Shown here piece after piece: positions 41,722 through 51,162 of a stretch of 64,000 nt of DNA (position 1 is its first letter; every line of letters begins with the position of its first letter). The notes beneath the pieces were generated by a model. It made no database searches and was not told the DNA's origin. It saw only the letters and a list, made by a program, of their open reading frames with translations. Both the position numbers and the translations under genes were made by a program. The stretch comes from Collimonas pratensis (GTDB lineage Bacteria; Pseudomonadota; Gammaproteobacteria; Burkholderiales; Burkholderiaceae_D): the NCBI RefSeq assembly GCF_001584185.1, contig NZ_CP013234.1, positions 4,774,001-4,838,000 on the forward strand, given 5' to 3'.

Positions 41722-42327
41722 TTATTTAAATGAAATTGCTTGGTTGGATAAATGTGTTTGTTTGTCTACTGCGGCTGGTGGGCTGATTGCCCACTTCGGA
41801 TAATATTGGGCGACGACTGCGCCTTCACTACGTAAAGCATGACAGCGATCGAGCTGGGGCGGCTTGCGCTGCTCGGCGGCCGGATCGGCGCTGCGGTCTA
41901 TCTCGCCGCCGAATGCCTGCAAGGCAGCGGTCGGCAGGATTTGCGCCAGCTCGGTTAAATGGGTGCACCCCAGGGCGCCGCCGATGCGCTCCTTGAGCGT
42001 ATGACGGAAGCCCTTGACCAGGCTCAGGCCGACCAGGGTTTCATACGCGGGGTTGATGGTATTGCAATAACCCTGATACGGCACAGCTTCCGAATTTGCC
42101 TCAACCTCGACAATCGTGAACTGGCGATCCAGCGTCAGCCGCAGCCACAGGCTGTGCAGTGCTGCGCCGGCAGGCAGCTTGCCAGAAGGCAAAGAAAGGT
42201 CAAAAGGCTTGGTATCGATCAGGTGCGCATCCAGTTCCCACAAGCCGTCATCGCGCACAAATGCTTCGATGTGAATCGCGCGGGTGTGCTTCAACGCTCG
42301 GCGGGAAATGGAAGGTGTCAGAGACAT
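41722..42327 (-). CDS. DUF2889-family protein
   Basis: 201 residues, soluble, unknown biochemical role. The N-terminal two thirds ([69 protein letters not shown]) fit the DUF2889 family. The C-terminal tail is proline- and charge-rich and probably disordered. Its position directly upstream of sucCD with a 20-base gap is the only functional hint. Confidence 0.82.
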   Translation of the reverse strand: MSLTPSISRRALKHTRAIHIEAFVRDDGLWELDAHLIDTKPFDLSLPSGKLPAGAALHSLWLRLTLDRQFTIVEVEANSEAVPYQGYCNTINPAYETLVGLSLVKGFRHTLKERIGGALGCTHLTELAQILPTAALQAFGGEIDRSADPAAEQRKPPQLDRCHALRSEGAVVAQYYPKWAISPPAAVDKQTHLSNQAISFK

Positions 42328-42584
42328 AATGGTGGACTTATTTGCGTGTCGTTACCACAGTTTCTATGGTAACTGCCGCTCCTGCGGTTTGCAAAAAACC
42401 CCAAAAGTGTAGCACAGCTTCGGAGGCTTAGCGATGCTGATGGAGGGTTGCAAAATTAGCATCGATGGCATCCCCGCTGGAATCAACGGGAGAAAGAAGA
42501 CTGGGGATAGATTTAATAAGCCCGGAAAATTTACTGTTTTTGTCGCATTTCAATCACATCTATAAAAGATGTCCTGCTGCCGGA

Positions 42585-43046
42585 TCAGTAATCGTCGGTG
42601 TCGTTGTCCCCGCCTTTGATCGCTGCCTGTATCGCCCGATGAGAAAACCCTCGCTGCAGCAGGAAGCGCATCTGCTTTGCCCGTTCGGCTGCATCCGCCG
42701 GGAGCTGATTGAATTTCTTGCGCCAGACCTCGCGCGCGCGGGCAACTTCGCCACTGGCCAGATCGGCCTTGATATCCACCAATGATTCGGCATCAATGCC
42801 GTGACTTTGCAGCTCGGAGAGGATGCGGCTGTTGCCGTAGCGATGGGCGCGGCGGTGGATCAGGGATTCTGAGAAGCGTGATTGCGACAGCAGCTTGGCC
42901 GCTTCCAGCGTATCGAGCAAGGCTTCGATGTCATCGCCTTCCTGCGCATAGCGCGACAATTTGCGCGCCAGTTCCATGCGGCTGTGCTCGCGCGCCGACA
43001 GATAGCGCAGCGCCCTACCCTTCAGGCTGATTTGCAGTTTGGCCAT
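42585..43046 (-). CDS. recX: Regulatory protein RecX
   Basis: Inhibitor of RecA filament growth; 153 residues. Helical repeats are visible: [49 protein letters not shown], and [24 protein letters not shown] chose the ATG at 43046 ([10 protein letters not shown]). The only GGAG abuts this ATG directly, so initiation may be weak or coupled; an open frame continues upstream to 43112. It lies downstream of recA on the same strand with a stem-loop between, the usual arrangement. Confidence 0.88.
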   Translation of the reverse strand: MAKLQISLKGRALRYLSAREHSRMELARKLSRYAQEGDDIEALLDTLEAAKLLSQSRFSESLIHRRAHRYGNSRILSELQSHGIDAESLVDIKADLASGEVARAREVWRKKFNQLPADAAERAKQMRFLLQRGFSHRAIQAAIKGGDNDTDDY

Positions 43047-43125
43047 CTCCGCTTTCCGGTTGATACCTATTAAGTAACGCTTGTTATGTACTGTAATTAC
43101 AGCTTGCCACAAACAACAACGCCTT

Positions 43126-43192
43126 TCAAAAACCCGCAGCGCGGAATTTTATGAAAGGCGTTTTTCTTTGACTATCAAGCCTGCCTAATTAC
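43126..43192. terminator. Stem-loop between recA and recX
   Basis: AACGCCTTTC and GAAAGGCGTT form a 10-base stem around a 25-base loop that contains GC-rich pairing. A T-run follows on the plus strand only. In recA-recX loci a leaky terminator between the genes keeps RecX low. The orientation of the T-run here makes terminator function for the minus-strand transcript uncertain. Confidence 0.4.
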
Positions 43193-43214
43193 TTAGGCGA
43201 GGCGAGTCAGGATG

Positions 43215-44336
43215 TCAGACCGGCTCTTCAGCCTTGGCGGCCGCGGCTGCAGCAGCTTTATTGGCCTTGGCAGCGGCTTTGTCAGCCTTGTCGCCGCCCT
43301 CGGCAGCCTTGATCTCGCCCAGCAGCGGCACGCCCAGCGATGCGCGTACCTTGTTTTCGATCTCGCGCGCCAGTTCCGGACGTTCTTTCAGGTAGGTGCG
43401 TGCATTGTCCTTGCCCTGGCCGATGCGTTCGCCGTTGTAGCTGTACCAGGCGCCCGACTTTTCAACGATCTTGGCATCGGAACCGAGATCGAGGATTTCA
43501 CCTTCGCGCGATGTGCCTTCGCCATACAGGATGTCGAAGTGCGCTTCCTTGAATGGCGGCGCGATCTTGTTCTTGACGACCTTGACCTTGGTTTCGTTGC
43601 CGATGACTTCGTCGCCGGACTTGATCGAGCCGGTGCGGCGGATATCCAGGCGCACCGAAGCGTAGAACTTGAGGGCATTGCCGCCGGTGGTGGTTTCCGG
43701 ATTGCCGAACATGACGCCGATCTTCATGCGAATCTGGTTGATGAAGATGACCAGGGTGTTGGTGCGGTTGATGCTGCCGGTCAGCTTGCGCAGCGCTTGC
43801 GACATCAGGCGCGCTTGCAGGCCAGGCAGGGAATCGCCCATATCGCCTTCGATTTCGGCGCGTGGCGTCAAGGCCGCCACCGAGTCGATGACGATCAGGT
43901 CGACGCCGCCGGAGCGCACCAGCGCATCGGTGATTTCCAGCGCCTGTTCGCCGGTATCCGGTTGCGAGATCAGCAGTTCGGACAGGTTGATGCCCAGTTT
44001 CTGGGCATAGCCGACGTCCAGCGCGTGTTCCGCATCGATGAAGGCGCAGGTGCCGCCCAGCTTTTGCATTTCGGCGATGGTTTGCAGGGTCAGTGTGGTC
44101 TTGCCGGAGGATTCCGGACCGTAGATTTCGACCACGCGGCCGCGCGGCAGGCCGCCGACGCCGAGCGCGATGTCCAGGCCGAGCGAGCCGGTCGAGACCA
44201 CTTGCACTTCTTCGACCACGGCGCCGTCGTCCATCCGCATGACCGAACCTTTGCCGAACTGCTTTTCGATCTGCGCCAAGGCCGCGGCAAGGGCCTTGCT
44301 TTTATCCGGGTTGACGGCGGATTTTTTATCGTCCAT
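43215..44336 (-). CDS. recA: Recombinase RecA
   Basis: ATP-dependent strand-exchange protein and SOS co-protease; 373 residues. Walker A is GPESSGKTT, and [54 protein letters not shown] is the family signature region. The C-terminal tail is rich in Ala and Lys ([23 protein letters not shown]) rather than the acidic tail of E. coli RecA. It is preceded by a LexA-type box and followed by recX. Confidence 0.97.
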   Translation of the reverse strand: MDDKKSAVNPDKSKALAAALAQIEKQFGKGSVMRMDDGAVVEEVQVVSTGSLGLDIALGVGGLPRGRVVEIYGPESSGKTTLTLQTIAEMQKLGGTCAFIDAEHALDVGYAQKLGINLSELLISQPDTGEQALEITDALVRSGGVDLIVIDSVAALTPRAEIEGDMGDSLPGLQARLMSQALRKLTGSINRTNTLVIFINQIRMKIGVMFGNPETTTGGNALKFYASVRLDIRRTGSIKSGDEVIGNETKVKVVKNKIAPPFKEAHFDILYGEGTSREGEILDLGSDAKIVEKSGAWYSYNGERIGQGKDNARTYLKERPELAREIENKVRASLGVPLLGEIKAAEGGDKADKAAAKANKAAAAAAAKAEEPV

Positions 44337-44385
44337 GGTTGCTCTTTCGACAAAAGTGTTGATATATTCGAGGCTTCAGGTAAGC

Positions 44386-44414
44386 ACTGTATAAAAAAAC
44401 AGTGATTTATGCAA
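44386..44414 (-). promoter_or_regulatory. recA promoter with LexA (SOS) box
   Basis: CTGT-ATAAAAAA-ACAG at 44387-44402 fits the LexA consensus CTGT-N8-ACAG. On the minus strand TTGCAT (44409-44414) and TACAGT (44386-44391) are 17 bases apart and make a plausible -35/-10 pair overlapping the box. Repressor binding would block the promoter until DNA damage. It lies about 50 bases upstream of the recA ATG. Confidence 0.92.
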
Positions 44415-44925
44415 GCACTGTCGTGATTTTTTCAGAAAACCTGTGGCCATATTGTATGTCCGCAAGCCCCGGTCTTGCTGTCGATTTTCAGCTAACTCTG
44501 AACTTTTGCTCATCTAACTCTGAACTTATACAAACTTGGATGAATAACTACTCAAAGGTCCCGTGCCATCAATCGGGCTAGAAATCAAATCGTTCCACAC
44601 GCTGATGGTATGGACGCGCAGCCCCCGAGGATGAGTTCAACAAATGGGGGGCTAACGTCTAGTGATTCGATCGAAGGTTCGCTTTGGATTGTCTAAAATG
44701 ACCGCTAAGTCGACAGCGTGTTGATTTGCACCTCGTTCGCCCCACTTTTGCACCTGCCTGTGATCCAGCGAAGCCGTTCAGAATGCAGGTAGAGCCCATG
44801 GGTTCCACGATTACTGCGGGGTCAACGCCGAAAGCAAGAACGGATCAATTCCGCGTGCAAATCAACACAGATCCTTCAAGGAGGGTGTACAGAGCGAGTT
44901 TTTCATGCTTTTCGTGCATTAAGGC
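44415..44925. other. Non-coding boundary between recA and the effector island
   Basis: No credible gene is present. A 14-base direct repeat, CTAACTCTGAACTT, occurs at 44492-44505 and 44514-44527. GC content is uneven. Short open frames here lack ribosome-binding sites and family resemblance. It marks the left limit of the accessory island. Confidence 0.6.
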
Positions 44926-44950
44926 TTCGCCGTGAGACTCAAGTTTTCGC
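44926..44950 (+). promoter_or_regulatory. PIP/hrpII-type box upstream of the trehalose-phosphate synthase gene
   Basis: TTCGC-N15-TTCGC with no mismatch, followed by A/T-rich sequence (TAATAACG) about 35 bases on. This is the consensus bound by HrpX/HrpB-type AraC activators of type III secretion genes in Xanthomonas, Ralstonia and Burkholderia. The gene it faces starts 86 bases downstream. Confidence 0.82.
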
Positions 44951-45035
44951 TGCTCACTCGAGGCGCTTCGAGCCGATCCTGTCTAATAACGTTAGGGAAT
45001 AACAAACTATAAATAAAAATTCATAAAGTTAACAA

Positions 45036-46754
45036 ATGCACATCAATAACAATCAAGTTTTAGCCAGTCCAGCCGATACAGATACCCAAACTAACGACGA
45101 GCTTTCCATATCAGCACAGGAACGCTTACCTTCCACACCAAGCAGCTCATTTGAGCTTGCAGGTTTGCCCCCACGCAAAAAGCGCAAGATGCCTGAGACA
45201 TCGAGTTCATCGAATGTGCCGAAACGGCAGGTCGTTGTGTCGAACCGGTTGATCGACCCCAAAAAACCTGCGGCAGTCATTCCCTCACCCCGCAGTGTGC
45301 TCTTTGTGTCGAACGCAGGGGTCAACGTTAATTCTCCACAAGCGGAAGGTACAGGAGGCGGACTGGTACCAGCAGTGGCTTCGGTAGCCAAGCTGCCCGG
45401 AAATTTTTGGCTTTTTACGAACAAAAAAGTTAGTGAAGTATTCACTGTCGCAGAAAATACTTTTGACGATGGAGGAAAAGTAAGACAATTTCCTCTGAGC
45501 CACAAGCAGCATATTGGGTTTTATGAAGAATTCGCGAACCAAGTAATTTGGCCTGCCTGCCATTACAGAGCGGATTTGATAATGCCAGCCCCCAAGATAG
45601 AGACCTATCGGGAGGTCAACGACTTATTTGCGCTGCAGGTAATCGACCGGCTGAACGTGGCGCCGGACTCAATTGTGCTTATTCAGGATTATCATCATAT
45701 GGTGCTTCCAAAAATCCTGCGGGAAAAAGGCATCGAAAATCCGATAGGCTACTTCCACCATATACCGATACCGACGCCTGAAGAGGCCTACAAAATGCCT
45801 AACCACAAGGAATTGATGTCGTCGCTGCTCTCCTGCGATCTCGTCGGGCTACAGACCAACAATGACGTGGAAAATTTTTGCAATTACGTGAAAGAGCATT
45901 TGCATGGTACCTCGGTGAGGCTTGAAGACGGTTCATATGACGTGATCGTTTCCGGCACGGCAACCCGCGTAAAGTCTTTTCCTATCGGCATTGATGTTCC
46001 AGAGTTTTTAAGCGGCAAAACAGACGAGAATGACCGAGCCTTACTAACCAAAGTAGAAAATGAAGTTACACTGGGACGCACGGTGATAGGCGGCGTTGAT
46101 CGGGAAGATTGGACTAAAGACATTCTCGGGCGCCTTCAAGCATATGCTGATTTGCTTGAGGTGAATCCCTCTCTTTACGGACAGTTGGTATTTGTCCAAG
46201 TTGCGGCGCCATCACGGTCAGATTTGCCCGCATATAAGGAAGCTCACGATGAGATCGCAAAGTTTGTGGCGGAGATCAATAATAAGTATGGAACTAAAAA
46301 CGACCATGGAACTACATCTTGGACGCCTGTCATTTACCACAACGAATTGGTGAGTCGCGCGTCTTTGCCAGAACTTTTTCGGTTGATCGATATATACGTG
46401 GCATCGTCTCCGTGGGATGGTCAGCATCTTGGGGTCAAGGAATTCGCCGCTGCGCAAGGCCAGGATGTACATCCTGGCGTCATGGTGATGTCCACCGGTG
46501 TGGGAGCGTCAGAAGAATTCTCTCAAACCTCGGAGCAATTCCGTCAACGTAGTATGTTCCCATCAGGCGATATTCCCGCTCTCGCCGTTTATTTAAGAAG
46601 TTTGATTGGCATGACGAAAGAGGAACGCAAAGAAATGAGTGAAAAAATCCGTGAATCTGTGAATACGTATAACGTACATGGGTGGCTCGCACCTCAGCTA
46701 GAATTTCTGTCCATGATCAATCGCCCTTCGGATAAGTCGGCCGGCAAGCAATGA
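45036..46754 (+). CDS. Trehalose-6-phosphate synthase-like type III effector candidate (RipTPS-like)
   Basis: GT20 glycosyltransferase of 572 residues that would join UDP-glucose and glucose-6-phosphate. The catalytic domain starts at about residue 66 (VVVSNRL, Arg71). It keeps GGLVPAV (108-114), LIQDYHHMVLPKIL, GVDREDWTKDI with its Arg/Lys pair, and SPWDGQHLGVKEFAAAQ. In front is a Ser/Thr-rich leader of about 65 residues, like type III secretion signals, with a basic run PPRKKRKMPE at 45-54 that resembles a nuclear localisation signal. R. solanacearum RipTPS is a known effector with this activity. A PIP box lies upstream. The gene is poorer in GC than the housekeeping region and has no clear ribosome-binding site. 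A plain OtsA without secretion is the alternative. Confidence 0.85.
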   Translation: MHINNNQVLASPADTDTQTNDELSISAQERLPSTPSSSFELAGLPPRKKRKMPETSSSSNVPKRQVVVSNRLIDPKKPAAVIPSPRSVLFVSNAGVNVNSPQAEGTGGGLVPAVASVAKLPGNFWLFTNKKVSEVFTVAENTFDDGGKVRQFPLSHKQHIGFYEEFANQVIWPACHYRADLIMPAPKIETYREVNDLFALQVIDRLNVAPDSIVLIQDYHHMVLPKILREKGIENPIGYFHHIPIPTPEEAYKMPNHKELMSSLLSCDLVGLQTNNDVENFCNYVKEHLHGTSVRLEDGSYDVIVSGTATRVKSFPIGIDVPEFLSGKTDENDRALLTKVENEVTLGRTVIGGVDREDWTKDILGRLQAYADLLEVNPSLYGQLVFVQVAAPSRSDLPAYKEAHDEIAKFVAEINNKYGTKNDHGTTSWTPVIYHNELVSRASLPELFRLIDIYVASSPWDGQHLGVKEFAAAQGQDVHPGVMVMSTGVGASEEFSQTSEQFRQRSMFPSGDIPALAVYLRSLIGMTKEERKEMSEKIRESVNTYNVHGWLAPQLEFLSMINRPSDKSAGKQ

Positions 46755-46890
46755 TTTTTTTACCATTTCACTGCCAGTTCGCGCCGCTTGTTTTTGATCC
46801 GCTTCCGAAATAACACGTGCATCAGCAGTCAAGAGTCGTGTACGATTCACGGACAGCAACTCGGCCGTATGATCCCTCGACATGGACCTG

Positions 46891-47139
46891 CTATATGGGC
46901 CGATGCTGGGCATTACAAAACGCCGTTTGAGCTTTATCAATTGCTCTCATCATTACATATGCTTCGTCGTTATTTTTTGAATGTTTGAGTAAATCCGGCC
47001 ATCCAATTCGCGTCATAAAATGGATTATCGCCAAGGCCTCATCTTTGATCAAGATGGTATGCCCGGTCGCGTGCGTAATCGTAATCGTAAATGTCGCTTC
47101 AGCGTTGTCTTGGAACTCGATACTAGTCAATTCGCCCAT
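46891..47139 (-). CDS. Small hypothetical protein
   Basis: 82 residues, not recognised. It begins MGELTSIEFQDNAEATFTIT and has a beta-rich first half and a helical second half; no signal peptide. AGGA lies 8 bases before the ATG, which supports expression. The 14 bases CTCGATAAATTTTT found 20 bases before its start also occur at nearly the same distance from the CesT-type chaperone start at 61691. It might be a secretion-related accessory protein, but that rests only on position and this shared motif. Confidence 0.55.
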   Translation of the reverse strand: MGELTSIEFQDNAEATFTITITHATGHTILIKDEALAIIHFMTRIGWPDLLKHSKNNDEAYVMMRAIDKAQTAFCNAQHRPI

Positions 47140-47846
47140 TTTGGAAATCCTTCATAGCAAAAATTTATCGAGAGCTAGATTACAAATCTCAGATTGTCGT
47201 TCCGCATCAATTATTTATAGATATATAGATAATTGATTGTCTCCAATATCAGGCTCCTGAGTCGTTCCTTCCAAAATAGAATAATTTTTCTCTATTTATT
47301 ATTTTTATCTTATTTCATTCTGGAATTTAATTTTTCAAATCATTTTTTATAACTATCAGATGATTGATGATTGCAGAAAAAAATCCCCCCCGTCCATCAG
47401 ATAATCCCGAAATAATCGTAGGGAAAACCGTAGGTAGAAATATCATTTGTAATTTAGTCGCCTTTATCAGTTGGTTATGAATGCCGCGTGAATAATGTAC
47501 CGGAGCACGCACTGGAAACGGCGGGGATCAGCCTGTCGCTTACTCTGATCGTGACGCCCACTATCACCGACCTAGGTGTCTCCCGAGAATACCCAACAAA
47601 GAATGCACTCAAGAGTTTGTATCTAGAATACGAACTGAGTCGCGATATGCTGGTGGGCAATGTGCGCTCTAGGCAAACCATCAGCGTGCATTGAATCGCC
47701 TCGTTGCGAAAAAAAAGGGATGCAAAATCCTAGAAAAATACATTTGGCGGCCATTGCGCCGCAGTCAGGATAATCGTAGTTTGACTGGGGGTATTTCGGG
47801 AGATCCTGATCTTGATGTAGAGATAAAAACTTCGGGAAGCCAGCGC
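47140..47846. other. A/T-rich gene-poor stretch with a possible gene remnant
   Basis: Mostly A/T-rich sequence without convincing genes. A plus-strand frame at 47488-47694 (VNNVPEHALETAGISL... VGNVRSRQTISVH) reads like a piece of a protein and has GC content above its surroundings, but no start signal and no family I recognise. It is best seen as decayed coding sequence. Confidence 0.45.
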
Positions 47847-48137
47847 CTAGGCTATATCGCTGCGCCGGTCAGTTCGTCGCGCAGAAAATCCCCTGCCCCT
47901 GTCGAAGGCCAGGGCGCCGTAAATAAAAAAAGCAACTAGTCCGGCGCCGCATAACCCGCCCAGTAAAATCAGGTCCGGGCTCCACGTCTCTCGGCTCAGG
48001 CGAAACGCAACAAGAACCGCCAACGTCGTCCCCATCAACATACCCAGGATGCTTCCCACCGCCAAATCGGTCATTCTCAGATGACTGTTTTGCGACCGTA
48101 TGAATTGCCACACATCGTTGAAATTGAAAGTTTTCAT
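47847..48137 (-). CDS. Small two-helix membrane protein, hypothetical
   Basis: 96 residues. Two hydrophobic helices are clear, at about residues 25-45 (DLAVGSILGMLMGTTLAVLVAF) and 56-77 (LILLGGLCGAGLVAFFIYGAL), with charged ends. GGAG lies 5 bases before the ATG. I do not recognise a family. It stands alone in the island between decayed sequences. Confidence 0.6.
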   Translation of the reverse strand: MKTFNFNDVWQFIRSQNSHLRMTDLAVGSILGMLMGTTLAVLVAFRLSRETWSPDLILLGGLCGAGLVAFFIYGALAFDRGRGFSARRTDRRSDIA

Positions 48138-48788
48138 CTCATCTCCATCTGTCGACTTTCGCTTTCCACCTGCTCGCCCTTACCTTCCTCGTGTCGTTAC
48201 TCAGGTGCGTCGTCCAATCGCGATATTGTTGCCGCTCAGTTCCAAGTCGATATACCAGCCCGACGGTTTCTCAGGGATGGCGTCTATGCCGGTTGTCACA
48301 TTCGTATTGTTGTTCAGGTTGGCCCGGGTAATCGGAAATTTGCCAACGGCGGCGGGCAAAGTGGGACGGTATCGAACCCGGTCCCGGTGCAATCGTTGAT
48401 GGCGTAGACGGTCTGGAGCAGGCTGCTCTTGATATCCAAAATCGGCCGGTATGGTGTTTTTTGCATTGGGAAACAAGGAACTTGATGGCACAACAAAAAT
48501 GGTGTGCGGACTCGATCATAGCAATTCGTTCAATTGGGAAATATCGTAATATCCTGAAGTTGATGCAGGGATTTCCTTACCATCTATATGCTATACCTTG
48601 CCGCTGTATCAAGTAAAATCCAGAGCGGCGGCAGAGACAAAATATGCTATCTAAATGATAACAACAAAAGAAACCCATTGCTTACAGGAAGGTGCGCGAT
48701 AATGGCAAAAAAATCGGCGTTTAGCGAATGTCAGTATATGACGCAAAAAGCGCGGCTGATATTTGCATCTATAATGAACTGAGGATTC
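48138..48788. other. Decayed coding sequence and spacer before the response regulator
   Basis: Minus-strand frames in 48201-48491 contain SSLLQTVYAINDCTGTG and PEKPSGWYIDLELSGNNIAI, joined only by frameshifts. The GWYIDL-type segment recalls C-terminal parts of PilY1-like pilus proteins, but the match is short. From 48500 to 48788 I see only spacer, including the promoter region of the response regulator. Confidence 0.35.
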
Positions 48789-49421
48789 ATGATACGAGTA
48801 TTGATTGCCGACGATCACGCGATCGTGCGTGAAGGGCTGAAACAATTGTTTGCCCTGGGCACAGAAGTGGCGGCGGTTGGCGAAGCTGTCAACGGCGGGC
48901 AAGTGCTCGATGCCTTGCATGCGGGCGGCATCGACCTGGTGCTGCTCGACATGACCATGCCGGGCGTCAGCGGCGTCAATCTTATCCAGCGCATACGTGC
49001 GCATGAATCCTATCCACCGGTCCTGGTGCTCAGCATGCACAACGAATTGCCGATTGCACGCCGGGCCCTTGCGGCCGGCGCTTCCGGCTACCTGACCAAG
49101 GACAATAAACCGGAAACACTGATGCTTGCTATCCGCAAAGTCGTCGCGGGAGGACGTTTCATTGATCCTGAACTGGCGGAGCAGATGGTGTTCGAATCCG
49201 GCAGCTCTGACCAGCGCCCGCCCCATGAACTCCTGTCCGATCGCGAGTTCCACATTCTGCAACTGCTGGTGCGCGGCAAAAGCGTCAATCAGGTTGCGGA
49301 AGAGCTATCGATCAGCAACAAGACAGTCAGCACCCACAAGGCCCGACTGATGCAAAAAATGAACTTCCAGAACAACGCTGAGCTGGTGCGCTACGCGATT
49401 ACCTACAACCTTATCGAATGA
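48789..49421 (+). CDS. NarL/FixJ-family response regulator
   Basis: Two-domain regulator of 210 residues. The receiver domain has LIADDHAIVREGL, the phospho-acceptor Asp54 in LVLLDMTMPGVSG, and LTKDNKPETLMLAI. The LuxR-type helix-turn-helix is at about residues 148-190 (LSDREFHILQLLVRGKSVNQVAEELSISNKTVSTHKARL). The convergent remnant at 49470-49867 encodes the ATPase end of a NarX/DegS-type kinase, probably the original partner. If so, this regulator is now orphaned or served by another kinase. Confidence 0.92.
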   Translation: MIRVLIADDHAIVREGLKQLFALGTEVAAVGEAVNGGQVLDALHAGGIDLVLLDMTMPGVSGVNLIQRIRAHESYPPVLVLSMHNELPIARRALAAGASGYLTKDNKPETLMLAIRKVVAGGRFIDPELAEQMVFESGSSDQRPPHELLSDREFHILQLLVRGKSVNQVAEELSISNKTVSTHKARLMQKMNFQNNAELVRYAITYNLIE

Positions 49422-49469
49422 CCTCTGTCGCCGGCTGTCATTGGTCAGTGCCACATCGGCGATGGGAAT

Positions 49470-49867
49470 CTACACCCGGATCGTGGTGCCGACACCAGGC
49501 ACGCTGAAAATGGCAGCCTCGCCGCCGAGCATGAGCGCCCGCTCCCGGATGCCGATCGACTTCTTCTTTTGCACGCTGGCGTCAAATCCCCTGCCATTGT
49601 CGCGCACCTCCAACAGGTAATGCTGGTCCTTTCTATCCAGGCTGATTTCTACCTGGCTCGCTTGCGCATGACGGCTAATATTTGTCAACGATTCCTGCGC
49701 GATGCGGAAGGTGGTAGTCGCCCGCGAGTCATCTAGGACGATGTTTTCTTCACGCACACCCAGACTGCACGGAATGCCGGTATTGTCCCTGAACTCCTCG
49801 GCCAGCCACTCCAGCGCCGACACGATCCCCATGTCCAACGCCGACAGACGTAGCGACGCCGCATGCT
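49470..49867 (-). pseudogene. Sensor histidine kinase, C-terminal remnant
   Basis: Only the end of a HisKA_3/HATPase_c kinase remains. It opens at LRLSALDMGIVSALEWLAEEF, passes through ATTTFRIAQESLTNISRHAQASQVE and LEVRDNGRGFD, and ends naturally after GVGTTIRV. The sensor, membrane and phospho-histidine parts are missing, replaced at about 49868 by the N-terminus of an IS30-type transposase that happens to be in frame. The remaining sequence is not otherwise damaged, so the break may be recent. Confidence 0.85.
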
Positions 49868-49973
49868 TGCCCAGCCAGCGGCCGATGTCGCTTAACGACT
49901 CACCATCTTTCCACCTCTGCCACAACAATGTCTTTTGTGTGGCAGAGAGCCCGCATCTTCTCTTTTGATTCAA
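49868..49973 (-). pseudogene. IS30-family transposase fragment
   Basis: MNQKRRCGLSATQKTLLWQR followed by WKDGESLSDIGRWLGKHAAS is the N-terminal helix-turn-helix of IS30 transposases, cut off after about 35 residues. It is fused in frame to the kinase remnant, giving a chimeric open frame of 167 codons. Confidence 0.75.
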
Positions 49974-50341
49974 ATAACTTCCCTCCTAGACCAACATTAG
50001 ACCAGAAGGTGTTGCGACCACCAGTTGAACGCGCCACGACTTTTTTTATCACACCGCGCTCCATGCAAGCTTCCACGAGATCTTTACGTAGCCTAGCCGC
50101 CTCGGCCTCCAACTCCGCCACGGTGCGACTGCCTAGTGCTGTTATGGCGGTAACGTCTCTCCTAGCGATAGCTACCCAGTTCGCCAGCGTACCGTTCGGA
50201 ACCCCTAAGCGCCGATTAGCCTCTTCCAACGACAGGCCCTGCGCCAATATCGTCTTCACCGATTCCTCCCGAAACTCCGGCGTGTAATTTCTTGAATTCG
50301 CTTCTGTCATGATTTCTCCATTTGGTGATATTACCAAACAG
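49974..50341 (-). pseudogene. IS3-family OrfA, 3'-truncated
   Basis: From an ATG at 50310 the frame encodes MTEANSRNYTPEFREESVKT and GVPNGTLANWVAI, then TVAELEAEAARLRKDLVEACMERGVIKK. This is the helix-turn-helix and leucine-zipper region of IS3 OrfA. It then leaves family sequence and runs into the IS30 fragment. OrfB is absent. Sequence just upstream (TTTGGT..ACCAAA) may belong to the element end. Confidence 0.8.
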
Positions 50342-50343
50342 AA

Positions 50344-50460
50344 GTGTCCGAAAAAGTCGGGCTACCTCACAAAGAGATGCACTGGCATGGCAGTGCGAAT
50401 GGTAAGCGTGGGCGTAGGCCGAAGTTCAGCGATGCCGCCATTCGGTTCGCGGAGCTGCAA
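50344..50460 (+). pseudogene. IS5-family transposase fragment
   Basis: MHWHGSANGKRGRRPKFSDA is the conserved N-terminal segment of IS5/IS903-type transposases. The frame loses similarity after about 30 residues and stops at 50526. The following 360 bases to 50880 hold no gene that I can support; they include GTGCAACAAAGCCACACG, which looks like IS-end sequence. Confidence 0.65.
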
Positions 50461-50898
50461 GTCGGTGTAGCCATCCTGAATCGCTTCACCCATCTCGGGA
50501 CGCCAACGACCTTGCACATGCCATAAATCCATCTGGGAATTGGGGGGATTACGACCAGCGATTATTTGTGCAACAAAGCCACACGCGGCTAACTGTCGTG
50601 TGTGACATCTCGTATGTGCCGCCATGTTTTTTGACGCTCAGACTATCTAGTCTCATCTTCACTGCGCACCGGCGCCGTTCATTGAGCGTGTCCACCGACA
50701 GCGATCGAGGATCATTTTTTTCCACGGCAGATTTGAATCCATTCATCAAATATCGTTCAATACTTCAATGTCGACTTAATAGCGCGATGGCTTTCACGAA
50801 CGAAAGAAGAAAAAGCATCGCGTGGGTGGGCGCCATCAATAGCGTCGCTTCTGAATTCGGCCGCTTCGACAATTTTTGAATTAATGCGAGACGTTCGC

Positions 50899-50923
50899 TT
50901 CGCCAAACGAAACATCGGTTCGC
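50899..50923 (+). promoter_or_regulatory. PIP/hrpII-type box with -10-like element
   Basis: TTCGC-N15-TTCGC without mismatch, then 31 bases later TAGGCT (50955-50960), which fits the YANNNT -10-like motif placed 30-32 bases after PIP boxes in Xanthomonas. It faces the gene starting at 51163. This is the best promoter match of the three boxes in the window. Confidence 0.85.
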
Positions 50924-51162
50924 ACCACCCCGTCGCTGCTAGGGGACGTCGATATAGGCTGTTCTTGCTCCATTGAGAGCCGAACTGAGAACCATGCCTC
51001 CCGATTTCCGGGCGCAACGCGATGCTCACCGGGGAATTTAACTTGGCATGCATTCGATATCCCGTGAAAATACCTTGCGCCATACCATACCGCAACGAGA
51101 GTCGGCTCTTCAGCAACAGACGCGGATCTCTTTTCCGATCCAAGACCAGCAAGGAGACAAGA

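Noticed and set aside
46985..47010. Fourth hrpII-type box
   Set aside because: A TTCG is followed 16 bases later by ATCG, not TTCG, and it lies inside the 82-residue gene rather than upstream of a start.
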